This document shows positions 1-12,082 of a stretch of DNA of 64,000 nucleotides, one piece after another. The translations under genes were made by a program, and so were the position numbers. The DNA comes from Paramecium pentaurelia (taxonomy: Eukaryota; Ciliophora; Oligohymenophorea; Peniculida; Parameciidae): positions 189,980-253,979 of the forward strand of contig CAJJDO010000108.1 in assembly GCA_905183005.1 (NCBI GenBank). The letters run 5' to 3'. Positions within the stretch are counted from its first letter, which is position 1, and each line of letters begins with the position of its first letter. The notes beneath the pieces are model-generated. The model had not been told where the DNA came from, searched no databases, and saw nothing but the letters and a program-made list of their open reading frames with translations.

Positions 1-1567
1 AAAGCTGAAGAATTTTTAATGATTCCAAATCTTCAATAAACCATAAATTCCAATATTGAAATGTCTCGTTTGAGTAAGAAACTTTAATCAGAGTCTATCG
101 TAAATGGAATTATAATGGATTTCTATTATAAATTATTTAGTTGGATTTAAAATAAAATAAATAGTAATCTTTCTTAAGATTATGATGTCAATAAAAAACA
201 TATATTAAATGTTTTTGATAGTTTTGGATTTGAAATTTTTGAAAATGAATATGGAATTCAATAAAATCAATTTGAATAACTTATGTTAAATTATATAAAT
301 GAAAAATTGTAGAACTTTTATTATTTTTCAATTGCTGAAAATGCACAAAGTAAATATATATATTATATTATTAGAGAAATTTTAATCTGAGAATCTAAGT
401 TTACTTAAAGTCGATTTTCAAAAAAATGATAAAGTTATATCAGTAATAGAAGATGTGATATTTACAAGTATAAAGGATTGCATTAAATTATAAAGAAGTA
501 CTTAAAATTTAAAAGATATTATAAAAAAATAAACTTAAGAAAAAAATCTTTAAGATATTTTGATTGATGAAACCTAATTGAAAAAGAAATAAGAGAAATT
601 AACATAAAGTTAAATAACACATAAATTTTTATAAAATATTATTTGTATTAGACATACTGGAGGTGAAGTCTATTATTAACTTGATGGTTTTATTTAAAAT
701 AATAAGTATACAATAAGTTAGGATATATAAAATATTAATAAAATGAGTTCAAATTCAATAATTAAATCATTTACTCAATAATCTTAAACTTAAACTGTAT
801 CAGATATTACTTAAAAAGATATTAATGAAATAATTTAAATGTTTAAAAAATCTGAAACATGGTTTATTAAATGTTTCTAAACTAATTATCTATAAATGCC
901 ATAAAATTTTGATAAAATTGCTATGAAAACACAATTAAGTTAAAGTGGAATTGAGTAATGTTTTTAGCTTTTATATTAAACATATTTGTTAAGTATACCT
1001 AATGAAGAATTTTTCAATACTTATTAAATTATCTTTCCAAATACTAAAAATATAGAGGAATGGTAAAATGCTCTAAATTAATAAATTTAAGATTAAAACA
1101 ATATTTAATTCTTGTATTTTGGATCAAATAATGTTCTAATAAAAGAATAATTCAAAAGAGATCTTGATTGTAGAAGAGAATAGATGATATAAAACTAATA
1201 GAATTTACCTTATTTAGAAATTTAATTAAGATAATAATATGATGAATAAATTGAAATCATATTGGCAGATAATGAAAAAAAAATATAAGAATTAAATAAA
1301 AAAATTGAGATTAAAGAAAAGGAAGCTAAATATTAATAATAGAGAGCAGATTATTTAGAAGCTTTATAAAAAAAAATGATTAAGATATTTGAAAAGACAC
1401 AAGGATATTATTCTTAATAGATGGAAGAATTATAAAAAATCAAACAAGAATGTGATAATAATATTTAAGCATTAAATTAGACTTAAGATGAGCAATCAAA
1501 TTTAAAAAGTTAAGAAAATGGGAAAATTTTAATTTTTGGATAAATTTAGGATAAAAATTAATAATGA
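1..1567 (+). CDS. Myosin heavy chain, C-terminal half (5' truncated by window edge)
   Basis: Actin-based motor. The visible 513 residues begin inside the motor head and read in one frame apart from a 25-nt intron at 350-374, ending at TGA 1565-1567. Motor landmarks in order: the relay-region motif FDSFGFEIFE followed by FEQLMLNYINEKLQ, the RHTGGEVYY...DGFIQNNK segment (HYAG-type), ETWFIKCFQTN (equivalent of FIRCIKPN), then a converter-like stretch. The last ~170 residues are a charged, Gln-rich coiled coil with no obvious IQ, MyTH4 or FERM domain, so the tail is short. The family is clear; I cannot assign the class. The P-loop lies outside the window. Confidence 0.85.
350..374 (+). other. 25-nt intron in the myosin gene
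   Basis: Begins GTAAAT, ends TTAG. Removing it restores the frame: continuous reading hits TGA at once, while splicing continues the myosin head. Typical of the introns throughout this window. Confidence 0.8.
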
Positions 1568-1760
1568 TTATTTTTATTAAAATATTCATTGATTTTATCT
1601 TATTATCATTATATAATTTAAAGATTAAGTAAATATATTTCAGATTAAAATTCAAGAATTCTTATATTATCATATAATTTATTAAATAAATATCTTAAGA
1701 ATCTATGCGTTGTGGATTTATTACTAAAATCAATTAGATTTAATGATTAATTATATTCCA

Positions 1761-2021
1761 ATGCAATCATTTTATAAGTTAGCATTCCAAACACTTTCAA
1801 GTTTCCATTCTTTAGGATTAGTAAGTGATGAGGAGAAGTCATACTTGAAAGAAGTGATCATTAATTGGTCTACTCCTTAACTTAATACTTCTTAGGATTA
1901 GATGTCTGTATTAGTTCTTCAAATTATTCGGGTACTTAGAAACTAAGTCTAACATGTTTATTAGACATAGAAATTCTTGTGTTTGATTGAGGAAGAAACT
2001 GATGAAGATGAGAATATATGA
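1761..2021 (+). CDS. Small hypothetical protein, 86 aa
   Basis: I do not recognise this protein. It has one uninterrupted frame from ATG 1761 to TGA 2019-2021 with coding-like composition: helical N-terminal half (MQSFYKLAFQTLSSF), a segment LVLQIIRVLRNQ, and an acidic tail EEETDEDENI. No signal peptide or clear membrane segment. Upstream in-frame reading is blocked by TGA, which fixes the start. It lies 193 nt downstream of the myosin on the same strand. Confidence 0.55.
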
Positions 2022-2804
2022 TTATATAAAATTACTTTCTCTTTTTATATTAAAAACCTCCATCATTATATTCAATAGACAGTAACACTATTCAAAATTA
2101 TAAACAATAAGAATATTACAAGACAAAGTAAATAGCTATTTTTTTGTCTATGCATAATAAATTGAATACAAAATTGAGAGTTGAATATTGATTAGATATC
2201 TTTCTTTTCATATTACTTATATTATTTATATCAAATGTATATATATATATATAAAGAATAATGCTATAAACAAGTCACCATTTTTGACAATCTGAAATTG
2301 TGATTTTATGTGCTCGATCTTTTAGTCAAAATAGTTTTTATAATATTATATTTCATATTTCACCATAGTCAGGTTGAAAAAGCTACTGTGAATATAAGAA
2401 TAAGTATTAATATTAGATAATTTAGTTTGTAATTTTGCAAATGATTTTTCCTAGATCTTTATAAAATTCAAAATAAATTTATTAACACCATTAGATTAAT
2501 TAATAATATATATTATGTATTATTATTTAATATTTATATATAATTTTTAGGTAAATAAGACGAGTAAAGTAAAGAGAATAAAATAAAAGGAAAGCATTAT
2601 GATTTTTGATTAAAGTTTCTTATGCAATTATTTATATGGTTAAATAAGCATATAATGATCATAATAATATATTTATATTTATCAATATTATAAGAATTGG
2701 ATAGATATATAAACTTCTTAATTGAAATTAGGTGGGGAAGTGATTTATTTATTTATATGATTATATAATTATACTGAAATTAAGTAAATTATAAATTTTA
2801 TAAT
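2022..2804. other. Intergenic, 783 nt, no gene seen
   Basis: AT-rich sequence between the 86-aa gene and the aldo/keto reductase. It contains an alternating (AT)n tract near 2237-2255. I see no convincing frame on either strand and no tRNA-like cloverleaf or B-box. It is unusually long for this gene-dense window and presumably holds the promoter of the reductase gene. Confidence 0.5.
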
Positions 2805-3934
2805 ATGTAATATAATCGATTAGGAAATACAGGTTTGCTTGTATCTTGTTTGGGGTTTGGGAATATGATTAATTTTTAGCCATAGGATGAAGAGGTGAAT
2901 ATTGCTATAATCAAAAGGGCATTTGATGCTGGAATCAACTTTTTTGATACTGCAGAATTGTATGAATACTTATTAGATTAATAGCTATTAACATGGTGAA
3001 GCAGAAAAGCAATTAGGTAGATCAATAAAGATATTAAATTTACCAAGAGAGAAATTAGTGATTACTACAAAAGTTTTCATTAATTAAACACCAGGAGGTA
3101 ATTGAATAATTTATATTTGTATAGGATTGAATGTTAATAGAATGTGTACATTAAATAGAAAACATATTATTGAAGCAGTAAATACAAGTCTATAAAATTT
3201 ATAATTGGATTATGTAGATGTTGTTTTTGCACATTAATTTGATATAGACACTCCAACAGATGAAATTGTTAGAGGATTTAACTAAATAATAGAAGATGGA
3301 AAAGCTTTCTATTGGGCAACTAGTAATTGGAATCCAGCATAAATATAAGAAGCTATTAATTATGCTGATTTACATGGATTAATTAGACCAATAGCAGAAT
3401 AAGGAGAATATCATATGTTGTAAAGGAAATAATTTGAATTGGATTTAGTAGGTTTGTATGAGAAATACAATTATGGTACTACAATATATAGTCCTCTTTG
3501 TGGAGGATTCTTGACAGGGAAATACTTAGAAGGAATACCAGAAGATAGTAGATGTGCTAAAGATAATGGATGGATGACTAAAGAGAGAGCTTAAAATAGA
3601 TGGTTATTGAAATACAGTAAGAATAGATGAAATAGATTTATTAGTTAAGAATCCTAAGAATATAGAAGGTGTCAAGAAAATAGTTGAATTAGCTAAAGAA
3701 TTGAATGTTACACCAGCCCAATTAGTTTTAGCTTGGACTATAAGAAATAAAGATATTAATGTAGCCATAACAGGAGCAAGAACTGTTGCATAATTAGAAG
3801 AATCTTTAGGAAGTGTTGAATTATTAAAGAGATTTGATGAGAAATTAGATGAGAAAATGGAGATGATTTTTGAGAATACTCCAAAACAAGATTTAAATTA
3901 TAGAACTTTTTAATAAAATAAAAAGAGAAGATGA
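2805..3934 (+). CDS. Aldo/keto reductase, voltage-gated K+ channel beta-subunit-like
   Basis: NADPH-dependent oxidoreductase fold, 352 aa after splicing. The start MQYNRLGNTGLLVSCLGFG is the classic AKR N-terminus. FDAGINFFDTAE carries the catalytic Asp, YQHGEAEKQLGRSI the catalytic Tyr, and the Lys lies in LVITTKVF. Further on are WATSNW, the SPLCGGFLTGKY segment typical of Kv-beta-type AKRs, and the C-terminal LAWTIRNKDINVAITGART cofactor loop. Three introns: 2960-2984 (25 nt), 3098-3124 (27 nt, contains in-frame TGA), and a proposed 19-nt intron at 3617-3635 needed to avoid a stop. In ciliates such proteins may regulate ciliary K+ currents, but that is inference. Confidence 0.85.
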
Positions 3935-4025
3935 GATATATAATGATTTAGAATTAAAAATATCATCATATGTGATTATTCATATTTTTATGAACAGATT
4001 CGTTTTTTGTTTTAATTATATATAA

Positions 4026-5169
4026 ATGAAATCAACATTAGTTGTTTTATTGATAGTTGTGGCTTCTGCTTCTACAATTGCAGACATAACATAGAGATTA
4101 TCAAATTATGCTGATCATCCTTTTGGATCTTCAATGATCAATTTAGTCAGTGTCAATATGAAAACAGGTGGATCACTCAATGAACTCAAACAACTGTTAT
4201 AACAAATTAAAGATGAATTAATTGCACTTACATAATTATAAGATTAGGAAAGTGCAACATTCACTAGAAGATCATAAGTAGATTTAGCCAAACTTTAAGC
4301 CACTTTAGAATAAGCTTAATCAGATCTTGATAATTAGAGACAAGAATAAACAAGTCTCTCTAATGAATTAACTACACTTTAAACTAGAGTCAAAGAGGAT
4401 TAAGCTGCATTAGATAGAAATAGTAGAGGAAGTAATGATGCTTAAGCAAGATTGGACTCAGAAAATGCAGATTTCACTACAAAATATTAAGATTATAGTG
4501 ATGCCATATTAGCATGCAAAGAAGCATAAAGATTATTATTAAATTTAAGAGGAGAAGGTGCTTCTTTAATTTAATTGACGTAATATTATTATGATTATTA
4601 TTTTAGACAAGACACTAAATCTAATTTAATTTAGACTAAAGAGAACTTCTAAAAAATTAAGGAGATTCTTGAAGCACATACTAAAAAGAGTTCCCTTACT
4701 TTATTTTAACCAATCATTGAAGGATTAGCAGAAATGACTACTAAAGTCAATCCTGAAACTTTGAACAATGTTCTTAGTCTTGTTGCAAGATTGATTACTG
4801 CATTATAAGAAGGTTAAGATCAATTAGAATCTAATCATAAAACTTAAGTTGATAATCTTAGTAGATTAGGTGATGATTTGAGAAATGAAAAATAAACATT
4901 ATAAGTCTCTTTGACAACTGCTAATAATAGATTGAAGGAGATTTAATCAAGATTAAATGAATTAGATGGATTGATTAATATTTCAAATGCCATTGTTGAA
5001 GTTACTTAACTCAATATATAAGATGCTACCAGAATCAATGAATTAGAAGATCAAGAATATAGCAATTAGAAAGTTAGCAGGTATTATATTATAATATAGT
5101 ATTAGATAAACTGAAATTGACATTGTCGACAGATTAATAGAATATATTAATCAAAAACTATCTGAATGA
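4026..5169 (+). CDS. Trichocyst matrix protein (TMP), copy 1
   Basis: Structural cargo of the trichocyst, the explosive secretory granule of Paramecium. MKSTLVVLLIVVASAS is a signal peptide. The protein (~363 aa) is almost wholly coiled coil, with heptads such as LNELKQLLQQIKDELIALT and a second half starting near SLTLFQPIIEGLAEMTTKV, matching the two-part TMP precursor layout that is proteolytically matured. A 25-nt intron at 5081-5105 precedes the last exon (KVSR|QTEIDIVDR). A second, 27-nt intron at 4580-4606 is probable: it has GT...TAG ends, and removing it gives LIQLTQDTKSN in place of a Tyr-rich insert. Two more matrix-like genes lie at 25985 and 34727. Confidence 0.85.
4580..4606 (+). 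other. Probable 27-nt intron, multiple of three and without TGA
   Basis: GTAATA...TTTTAG. Its length is 3n and it holds no in-frame TGA, so both spliced and retained transcripts would be translatable; retention adds nine residues rich in Tyr. Its composition is like the other introns, not like the flanking exon. Confidence 0.55.
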
Positions 5170-5264
5170 TTTATACATAATATGCATTATATTTATTTAA
5201 ATAGGATATTTTTAAGTTCTAATTAGTGTGTAAAAATAATTCTAAATATAAAAAATAATAGAAA

Positions 5265-5889
5265 ATGTATAACTATCAATAATAAACAGGTCCAGGAAGA
5301 TTAATCTTTAATAATCTAAAACCTTTAGCTGCTGTAAAATATTTGAATCAAACAAATCAAAAATCCATTATTTATCCCTTAAGAAAACCAAAACCAGTTC
5401 CTGTTACTAATTCTGTTTTCAGAAATCAACCTACCAAAGGTGATTTATTTTTTGATCCCATTAATCATGAAGGAGGATAACCTTTGTGCACTATGTCTAT
5501 GGCAGATTATAAAGAAGATGGAACATGTCCAAATTGCAATAAAAAATGTAAGAGTTAGTATCAATTTATAAGTCCCTTTAAATTAATGGTATTATGATCT
5601 CTCCCTTGCAATGATTATTATGCAATTTAGAAACAATCAAAACAAAAAGGATATTATAGAATGTGTTAAATATTATGATGATGGAGAATATGAAATACTC
5701 TATACTGATTATTAGGAAGCATAAGAGACTGATTAATACTTGAATAATGATCCAATTATTGATGAGTTGATTGGAGTCCAAAAAGAAATTTTACAAAGAG
5801 TTGGAAACAATCAAAATGTCATTCTAGAACAAAGTCCAGATCTTATAGAGAATTTCACAAAAATCATAGAGAGTGCCTTATAATAATGA
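5265..5889 (+). CDS. Hypothetical protein with a short Cys cluster, 199 aa
   Basis: I do not recognise this protein. ATG 5265, one 25-nt intron at 5548-5572 (ending AAG, not TAG), TGA 5887-5889. The N-terminal third is basic and Pro-rich (PLRKPKPVPV), the middle has CTMSMADYKEDGTCPNCNKK, suggesting a zinc-binding loop of at least three Cys, and the C-terminal half is acidic and helical (ECVKYYDDGEYEILY, then LNNDPIIDELIGVQKEIL). No signal peptide or membrane segment. A cytoplasmic role is likely; function unknown. Confidence 0.65.
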
Positions 5890-5907
5890 TAGATATATAT
5901 CGAAAAA

Positions 5908-6252
5908 TCAAATAAATTAATCAAATCTCTTTCTTCTCCGAACTTCCAATTCAGAAATATCTTGCTTATGTATTTGATTTAAAGATTTATCTATTTAATC
6001 TTCATCTTCTTTCATTTAATTCCATTCGCATTTCTAATCAAAAGTCAATTTAATTTCAAATGTTTCAATATTCTGAACAATCTCTTTCTGTTTCTAAAGT
6101 GAAATATATTCATAATCTGCCACTAATCGTAAATTATATTTTAATAATTTTATAGACAGCCAAACATATCCTTAATTACATAGTGCCAAATATTCTAATT
6201 TACTGTTCTTTATTCTCTTTCCAACTATCCTCTAAATTTCCAATTTTTACAT
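5908..6252 (-). CDS. Hypothetical protein, 114 aa
   Basis: Unrecognised. The frame is open from ATG (rc of 6250-6252) to TGA (rc of 5908-5910) with no intron. The N-terminal half contains KLEYLALCNQGYVWLSIKLL, the C-terminal half is strongly charged and helical, ending in EVRRRKRFDQFI. It is convergent with the 199-aa gene, with stops only 18 nt apart, and faces the mitochondrial carrier gene. Coding statistics by eye are good, but the short length leaves some doubt about the start. Confidence 0.5.
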
Positions 6253-6395
6253 CCTTTAAATAATTTGTCTAAATCAAAACTTATAATATCGAATTTGCTC
6301 TTCATTGAATAATGCTTGTGAATATTTATACTTACTCTAATTTTCCCATTTATTCTAAACTCTTTAAGAATTATTTAATATAAATAAAAATAGAT

Positions 6396-7412
6396 ATGCC
6401 TACATTGTTTGAATTATTATCCCCCTTTTTAATTGGTGGTATCTCAGGATGTACAGCCACAACCTTTGTCTAACCTATGGATACTGTAAAGGTACGTATT
6501 CAAGTCAGAAGTGAACTTAAAGGACAGGGATAAATTATCAATGTCAGCACAATTGAAATTATAAAAGACATCTTGAAAACAGAAGGACCCTTAGGATTTT
6601 ATAAAGGGTTCATTATAATCTTATATTATTAGAATTGGAGCTGCTCTACTTAGATAAGTTACTTATGCAACTACTCGTTTGGGATTGTATAGAGCGATTG
6701 ATGATCATTATAAAAGAACACATGGTAGAAGCATGATCTTCTGGGAAAGATGTTTAGCATCTTCATTTTCTGGATTTGTGGGATCTCTTGTTGGAAATCC
6801 AGCAGATTTATGTTTGGTTAGATTCCAAGCTGACACCCTCTTACCAGAAGCTTAAAGAAGAAATTATAAAAATGTCTTTGATGCTCTCTATAGAATAGTT
6901 AGTGAAGAGGGACTCGTAACTCTTTGGAGAGGATCATTACCAACTATCATCAGAGCCATTGCTATGAATTTAAGTAATTTAACAACTTATATTCTTAGGT
7001 ATGTTAACAACCTATGATCAAATCAAAGACATAATCGTATCTCTTCATGGAAAAGGAAAGGAAGACTACATGGATAAACTATTGTATATACTTACCTCTA
7101 AACTCATAGATCTTCTGCTGCTGCTGGTATAGGATGTGCAATTGCTTCTTTGCCTCCTGACAATTTAAAAACAAAACTATAGAGAATGAAGAAAGATCCA
7201 ACTACAGGACAATTTCCTTATAAAAACATTGGAGATTGTTTCTTGAAAGTATTTAATTTTCTTATAAATAGACTATTAAAAGAGAAGGTGTTACTGGATT
7301 ATGGGTTGGATTACCAGTCTTTTATACAAGAGTTGGACCACATGCTATGATTACTTTGTTAGTCTAAGATACATTGACTTAAATGTGGAATCCTCCAAAG
7401 AAGAAAAATTGA
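6396..7412 (+). CDS. Mitochondrial carrier family (SLC25) protein, oxoglutarate/dicarboxylate type
   Basis: Inner-membrane metabolite exchanger, 305 aa after removal of four introns (6608-6632, 6974-6998, 7084-7109, 7249-7271; 25, 25, 26, 23 nt). Three tandem ~100-aa repeats are visible. The signature Px[DE]xx[KR]x[KR] appears as PMDTVKVRIQV in repeat 1, as NPADLCLVRFQ in repeat 2, and as PPDNLKTKLQRMKKDP in repeat 3. The opening GGISGCTATTFVQPMD resembles the 2-oxoglutarate/malate carrier group more than ADP/ATP carriers (no RRRMMM motif). Substrate assignment is inference; family membership is firm. Confidence 0.88.
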
Positions 7413-7479
7413 TATTAATCTAATAATTATCAAATTAAATCACAATTCTTAACCAAACATATTTATAAATTAAAAAAAA

Positions 7480-10400
7480 TCATTGATCATCTTTAACTAT
7501 GTCATCTTCTATTTCTTTATATATGTCATCTTCTTCTTCTTCTATACCTATGGCTTCTTCTATACCAATTGCTTCTTTAACTATGGCTTCTTCTTCTTCT
7601 ATCACATCCAAATCTTTTAATTCAAGTTTATTTAATTTATTCCTAATATAAAGTAATGATGAAGAAATTACAATAAATACCACAATTCCCAATGATAACA
7701 TTATTAATAATAAATTAGTCTAATTAATAATATATTTATTACTTATCCAGATATATTATAAATATTAGCTTAAAAACTAACCCATTTACCAAAGTCATTT
7801 GAAGCATTAAATGTAATATTTTATGTTTAAAATTCCTTGTCTTTAATTTTAATTGCCAAATATCTTGATAGAGTCAAAGAGCTTAATTATGATCCAACTT
7901 ACAAAATTATACCATATGAAAATTCATCATTCTTTTTTTTAAGATGTAAAAAATCAAACAATCTTAAAAATAAATTGAAATTTACATTTAATTATTTGAA
8001 AATATCTTATATCCACCAAGTATTTTTCTTAATTTTTCCTTACTTTTACTAAACCTATCATAAACAACCAATAGTTTTTATTTCTCATCTAAGGGATTTT
8101 AATAAATCAAACCAAAGAATCCTTATGTCTCCTCAGAGACTCGAATCTTTCCAGTAGCATAAAAATATCCATATTGCATATAAGCCCTAATAAATTCTAT
8201 ATTAATAAGTGTATCTTTTTGTAAATATTCAATTGTTATTTCTAATTCATAATGATGAAAATTTTGATTGGTCACTATAATTCTGTAAAATTCCTTCTCT
8301 TCCTTTAAACCTTACTCAGCTACTATCAATGATTATGGTACTATGTTTGAAGGTATATCTGTGAATCCTAATTCATAGAAGAAGGATATTAGATCAGATG
8401 TATAAGCATCATCCTATGGATAGGTATAAATGATAAATTCTATTAAATAATTAATAATAGAATACATGAGGAATTTGTAAGCAAAAATAACAGATAAGTA
8501 TCATCATTATAAGCTACATCAAAACTAACAAAGACTTAACCTTTATCAGCAGTAAATTCTCTAGCATTGAGTTAATTTATAACTCTTAAATTATCTGTTT
8601 AATTCTCTTCAATAGTTAGATTGAACATATATACATATTCAGTAATAACATCCAAAATAAATAATATTTCATGTAACATTCTTATATGAGTGATTTAATT
8701 AATTACTAATGGAGAATAGAAAGGACCCATGGCAACAGGTAATGAACTTAAAAATGATGTAATATAAAATTAAGCTGAGGATGTTGTATTACATACTGAA
8801 ACTACTAATTTTGTTTTAGTTTCCCAAGTATTGGCAGTGATTGATGTACATTTTATAGATTATTCAGATAGAGGTAATGGTATATAAAATTTGACCAAAC
8901 CAAAATTATCAATTGCTATAATACTCTATTCTTATTAGATTAGAACATAATCATTAGTATGTTTAATTTAGGTAGTGTTTGGAATAGATATTAAATATTA
9001 ATTATAATTAATATTATTTATAAGTTCTAATTCTTTTTAACAAGATTAACATTTAATTGACCATTCACTTACACTTCCATCAATATAATCATTATATCCA
9101 TCTAATTTTTTAATATCTTTATCTGAATTGTTATAAGTTATAGTTTATGTTCCATTAATTATTAATGAAAGATTATATATTTTTTCAGAAGTTTTAACAT
9201 TAACATAAACATCCATTAATTTTGCATAACTTGTAAATCCTTAAAAGAGTACTTTAATTATTTTTGATTAAGATGATTTAAATTACAAAATAACAGAACT
9301 ATAAAGTTTTTAAGCATCAAATAATTATACTAAAAATACTTCATCCTCTTAATTTTATATAATATTAAAATCAAGATTATTTGTTTTTAAGAAGTATGTA
9401 TGAAATGCAGAAATCTAAGGTTCATCCACTTTATAAACTATAATAACATCAGAATAATTAGAATCTTTTGCTTATAAAAAAAAATAATTTTGAGAAAATG
9501 CTACTTATGAATTTGTTGTGTTTGTAATAGTAAAATCATATTTTGGTAATAATTTTTCAGTATAATAGAAATTTTATTAGACTAAATTGATTATCATTAT
9601 TTATTGATATTATAATGTAATTATCCTATTTCTAATAACTTATAAAACAGTATCAAATTATTATTTGAATTTAACAAATGCAATTAATTAGACTTATTAA
9701 AATCTTTATAAACCTGGATCAATAATAATTAAACCTACATTAGTTGAAATATATAGATTATAAATGTTGATATTAGTTTTAACATTAAATATATTGATAG
9801 TTTTATTTGTATTTATTAATTTTTCTAATTCAAGAGAATTAATTTCAAATACTTTTTCTAAATTACAATTAATTGATTATTTATATACTGGCAAGAATAT
9901 CTAAATTAAATAAATTAATACTTAAATATTATTATTCTCTAACTCTACTAAGTATTTTTCTAAGTGTAATTTAATAGTCTAAATATTGTATATTGACTCA
10001 ATAAAACAATTAGTAACAATAAATTTATTATTATATTCAATATAGAGATCTGCTCTTTTTTCCTGTTTTATAACAAAACATTCATTTGAACATATTAATC
10101 CTGTAACAACTTACAAAATAGGTTATTAAAATTTAATGCTTTATTTGTAATTGCAATTAATATCTTAGTCACTTTAATATATAATGCAATTGAATATTTG
10201 AAGAGTTAAATCTTTCCATTAGATTATTTGTAAATATTGATTATCAATTGCAATTCTAAAGGCACGATTAAAAATAATTGAATAAATATCCATAGTTTAT
10301 GCATAAGAGATTCTAAATTGTTCTTTAAATTTGATCCTTTCAAAATCATCCTCATTAGAATTTTTATTTTAAATTTCATTTGAATTATCAAAATAATTAT

Positions 10401-11954
10401 CAATAGATTTATTATACAAATAATAATCTACATTAGGACCAATAACAAGATTATTTAAATATAAATTATTAATACTTTTATTTAAAACAATGACAGAAGA
10501 ATCTAATTCCTATCTATCATAAATATCTTAACTTCCTTATTCCAATTTTTTTATATAGAATGTAAAATTACATAATGATTCTATTTCCAAAGAAGGAAAT
10601 GAAGCTTATATTTCAATAATATCTCCATAACATTAATCATCATCAATAGTTATATATGAAACTTGTGGTGTTATAATGAAAATGGACTTGTTGTTTATTG
10701 CATAGGCATTATCTAAATTAATAATTCTACATACTGTTTAGACTATCGAAATAGAATAACTCTTTGGAAGATGTGATTTCAATAGTTTTATATAGATTTG
10801 ATGTTAAATCATCCATTTAAGAATATATTTCTAGAAAATACTTTTTTGTGTTGTTATTTTTATTTCCAATAATAAAACTATATTTATCATTATGAAATAT
10901 TTTAGAAAATGTCATATTCTTTTACAATTTATACATTTGTATAATTTTGTATGTTTAATCATCAAATAAATTAACTTTGAAAATATCTAAAGTAATTGTT
11001 GAACCCAAAAGTATGCTATGATATCCATTTTATTCTATATAAACACTAAAAACATCAAAAATATCAGTCATTTTCCAACAATATTAATTAATGTAATTCT
11101 TAATATAACATAATCCAAGTTCTTTTGATAAAAAATATAGAGCTGAATTGTATATCAAAAAATCAAATAGAGTTAATGATTACAATTAATATATTTGTTT
11201 ATCAATTCTTGTTGAAACAGTAACTTCTTTGGTTGTAAAATTTATAGTATATATATCAATTCGACTTTCATCCTAAACATAGATCATTTTATAATAATTC
11301 ACAATATCATCGTAAATATAATTTATCGGTCCTGCTCTATAAATTATGATATCAATTACTAAATAGAGCCCAATTCATTTGTTTATAGTAATATTCTTTA
11401 AGTTTATTGTGAAGTTGCATTAGCCAAGAATATAATTGAATACTTTTTGATTTTATGGTTGCATTCTACTAAACCTAAATTCAATCTCATACATAGAACA
11501 TTATAACATATCATGTTCTACATAATTAGTTAATATTAATACTGTATCAATTATTTATTGAGTTGTGTAAAAAGGGATTGAAAGAGCTTCACTAATATTG
11601 TAAAAAGATATTATCACATTTTCATTAACCACATACATTTATATTGTCTGTCCAAGCTCTAGAATAATAATAATAAATTTAATTTTTATTACAAACTCCA
11701 CTTTTAGGGTCATAGCATAAACTATATTCAGAATAATCTGATTATTATGAATTATGTAAGGTGATATTTTTATATTTTATTTTACTCTCTAGACAATCAT
11801 TGGATGATGAATATTGAAGTTACTTACCATATATGTAATTTTATAAATCTAATTTTAAAGTTTCTCCAGGAGATAAATATATTGTTTAATCCTTATACTT
11901 CTAATAGCACTAACAATATATTTCATGGAATAGAAAATAGATAATCATATACAT
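7480..11954 (-). CDS. Giant type I membrane protein with acidic cytoplasmic tail, ~1463 aa
   Basis: Unrecognised family. MYMIIYFLFHEIYC is a signal peptide, followed by a long, Asn/Gln/Ile-rich extracellular region that starts TIYLSPGETLKLDLQNY. Near the C-terminus a single membrane helix TNLLLIMLSLGIVVFIVISS is followed by a tail of ~55 residues rich in Glu with an imperfect repeat (AIGIEEAIGIEEEE). I find three introns: 11659-11692 (34 nt), 8440-8465 (26 nt) and 7720-7742 (23 nt); with these the length is an exact multiple of three. The ectodomain shows beta-strand-like alternation but no motif I can name. The second giant gene at 21458 has the same architecture with a basic tail. Likely a surface or secretory-pathway protein. 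Confidence 0.7.
7525..7605 (-). repeat. Acidic GAA-rich repeat in the cytoplasmic tail
   Basis: In-frame imperfect tandem repeat encoding Glu runs and two adjacent copies of EAIGIEE. On the + strand it appears as TTCTTC runs alternating with CTATGGCTTCT/CTATACC units. It lies just inside the membrane segment of the giant type I protein. Confidence 0.6.
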
Positions 11955-12082
11955 AAAGGTTGCTTATATAGGAACTTTTTTAAAATTTAATATTATAATT
12001 ACAAATAATAAAGATAATTTAATTATATATAAATTAAGTTAACTATTCATTTATAAAATATGTAAATAAATAATAAATTCAA

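Noticed and set aside
5548..5572. Frameshift error in the 199-aa gene
   Set aside because: A 25-nt GT...AG intron (ending AAG) restores the frame and gives an exact codon count, so a mutation is not needed.
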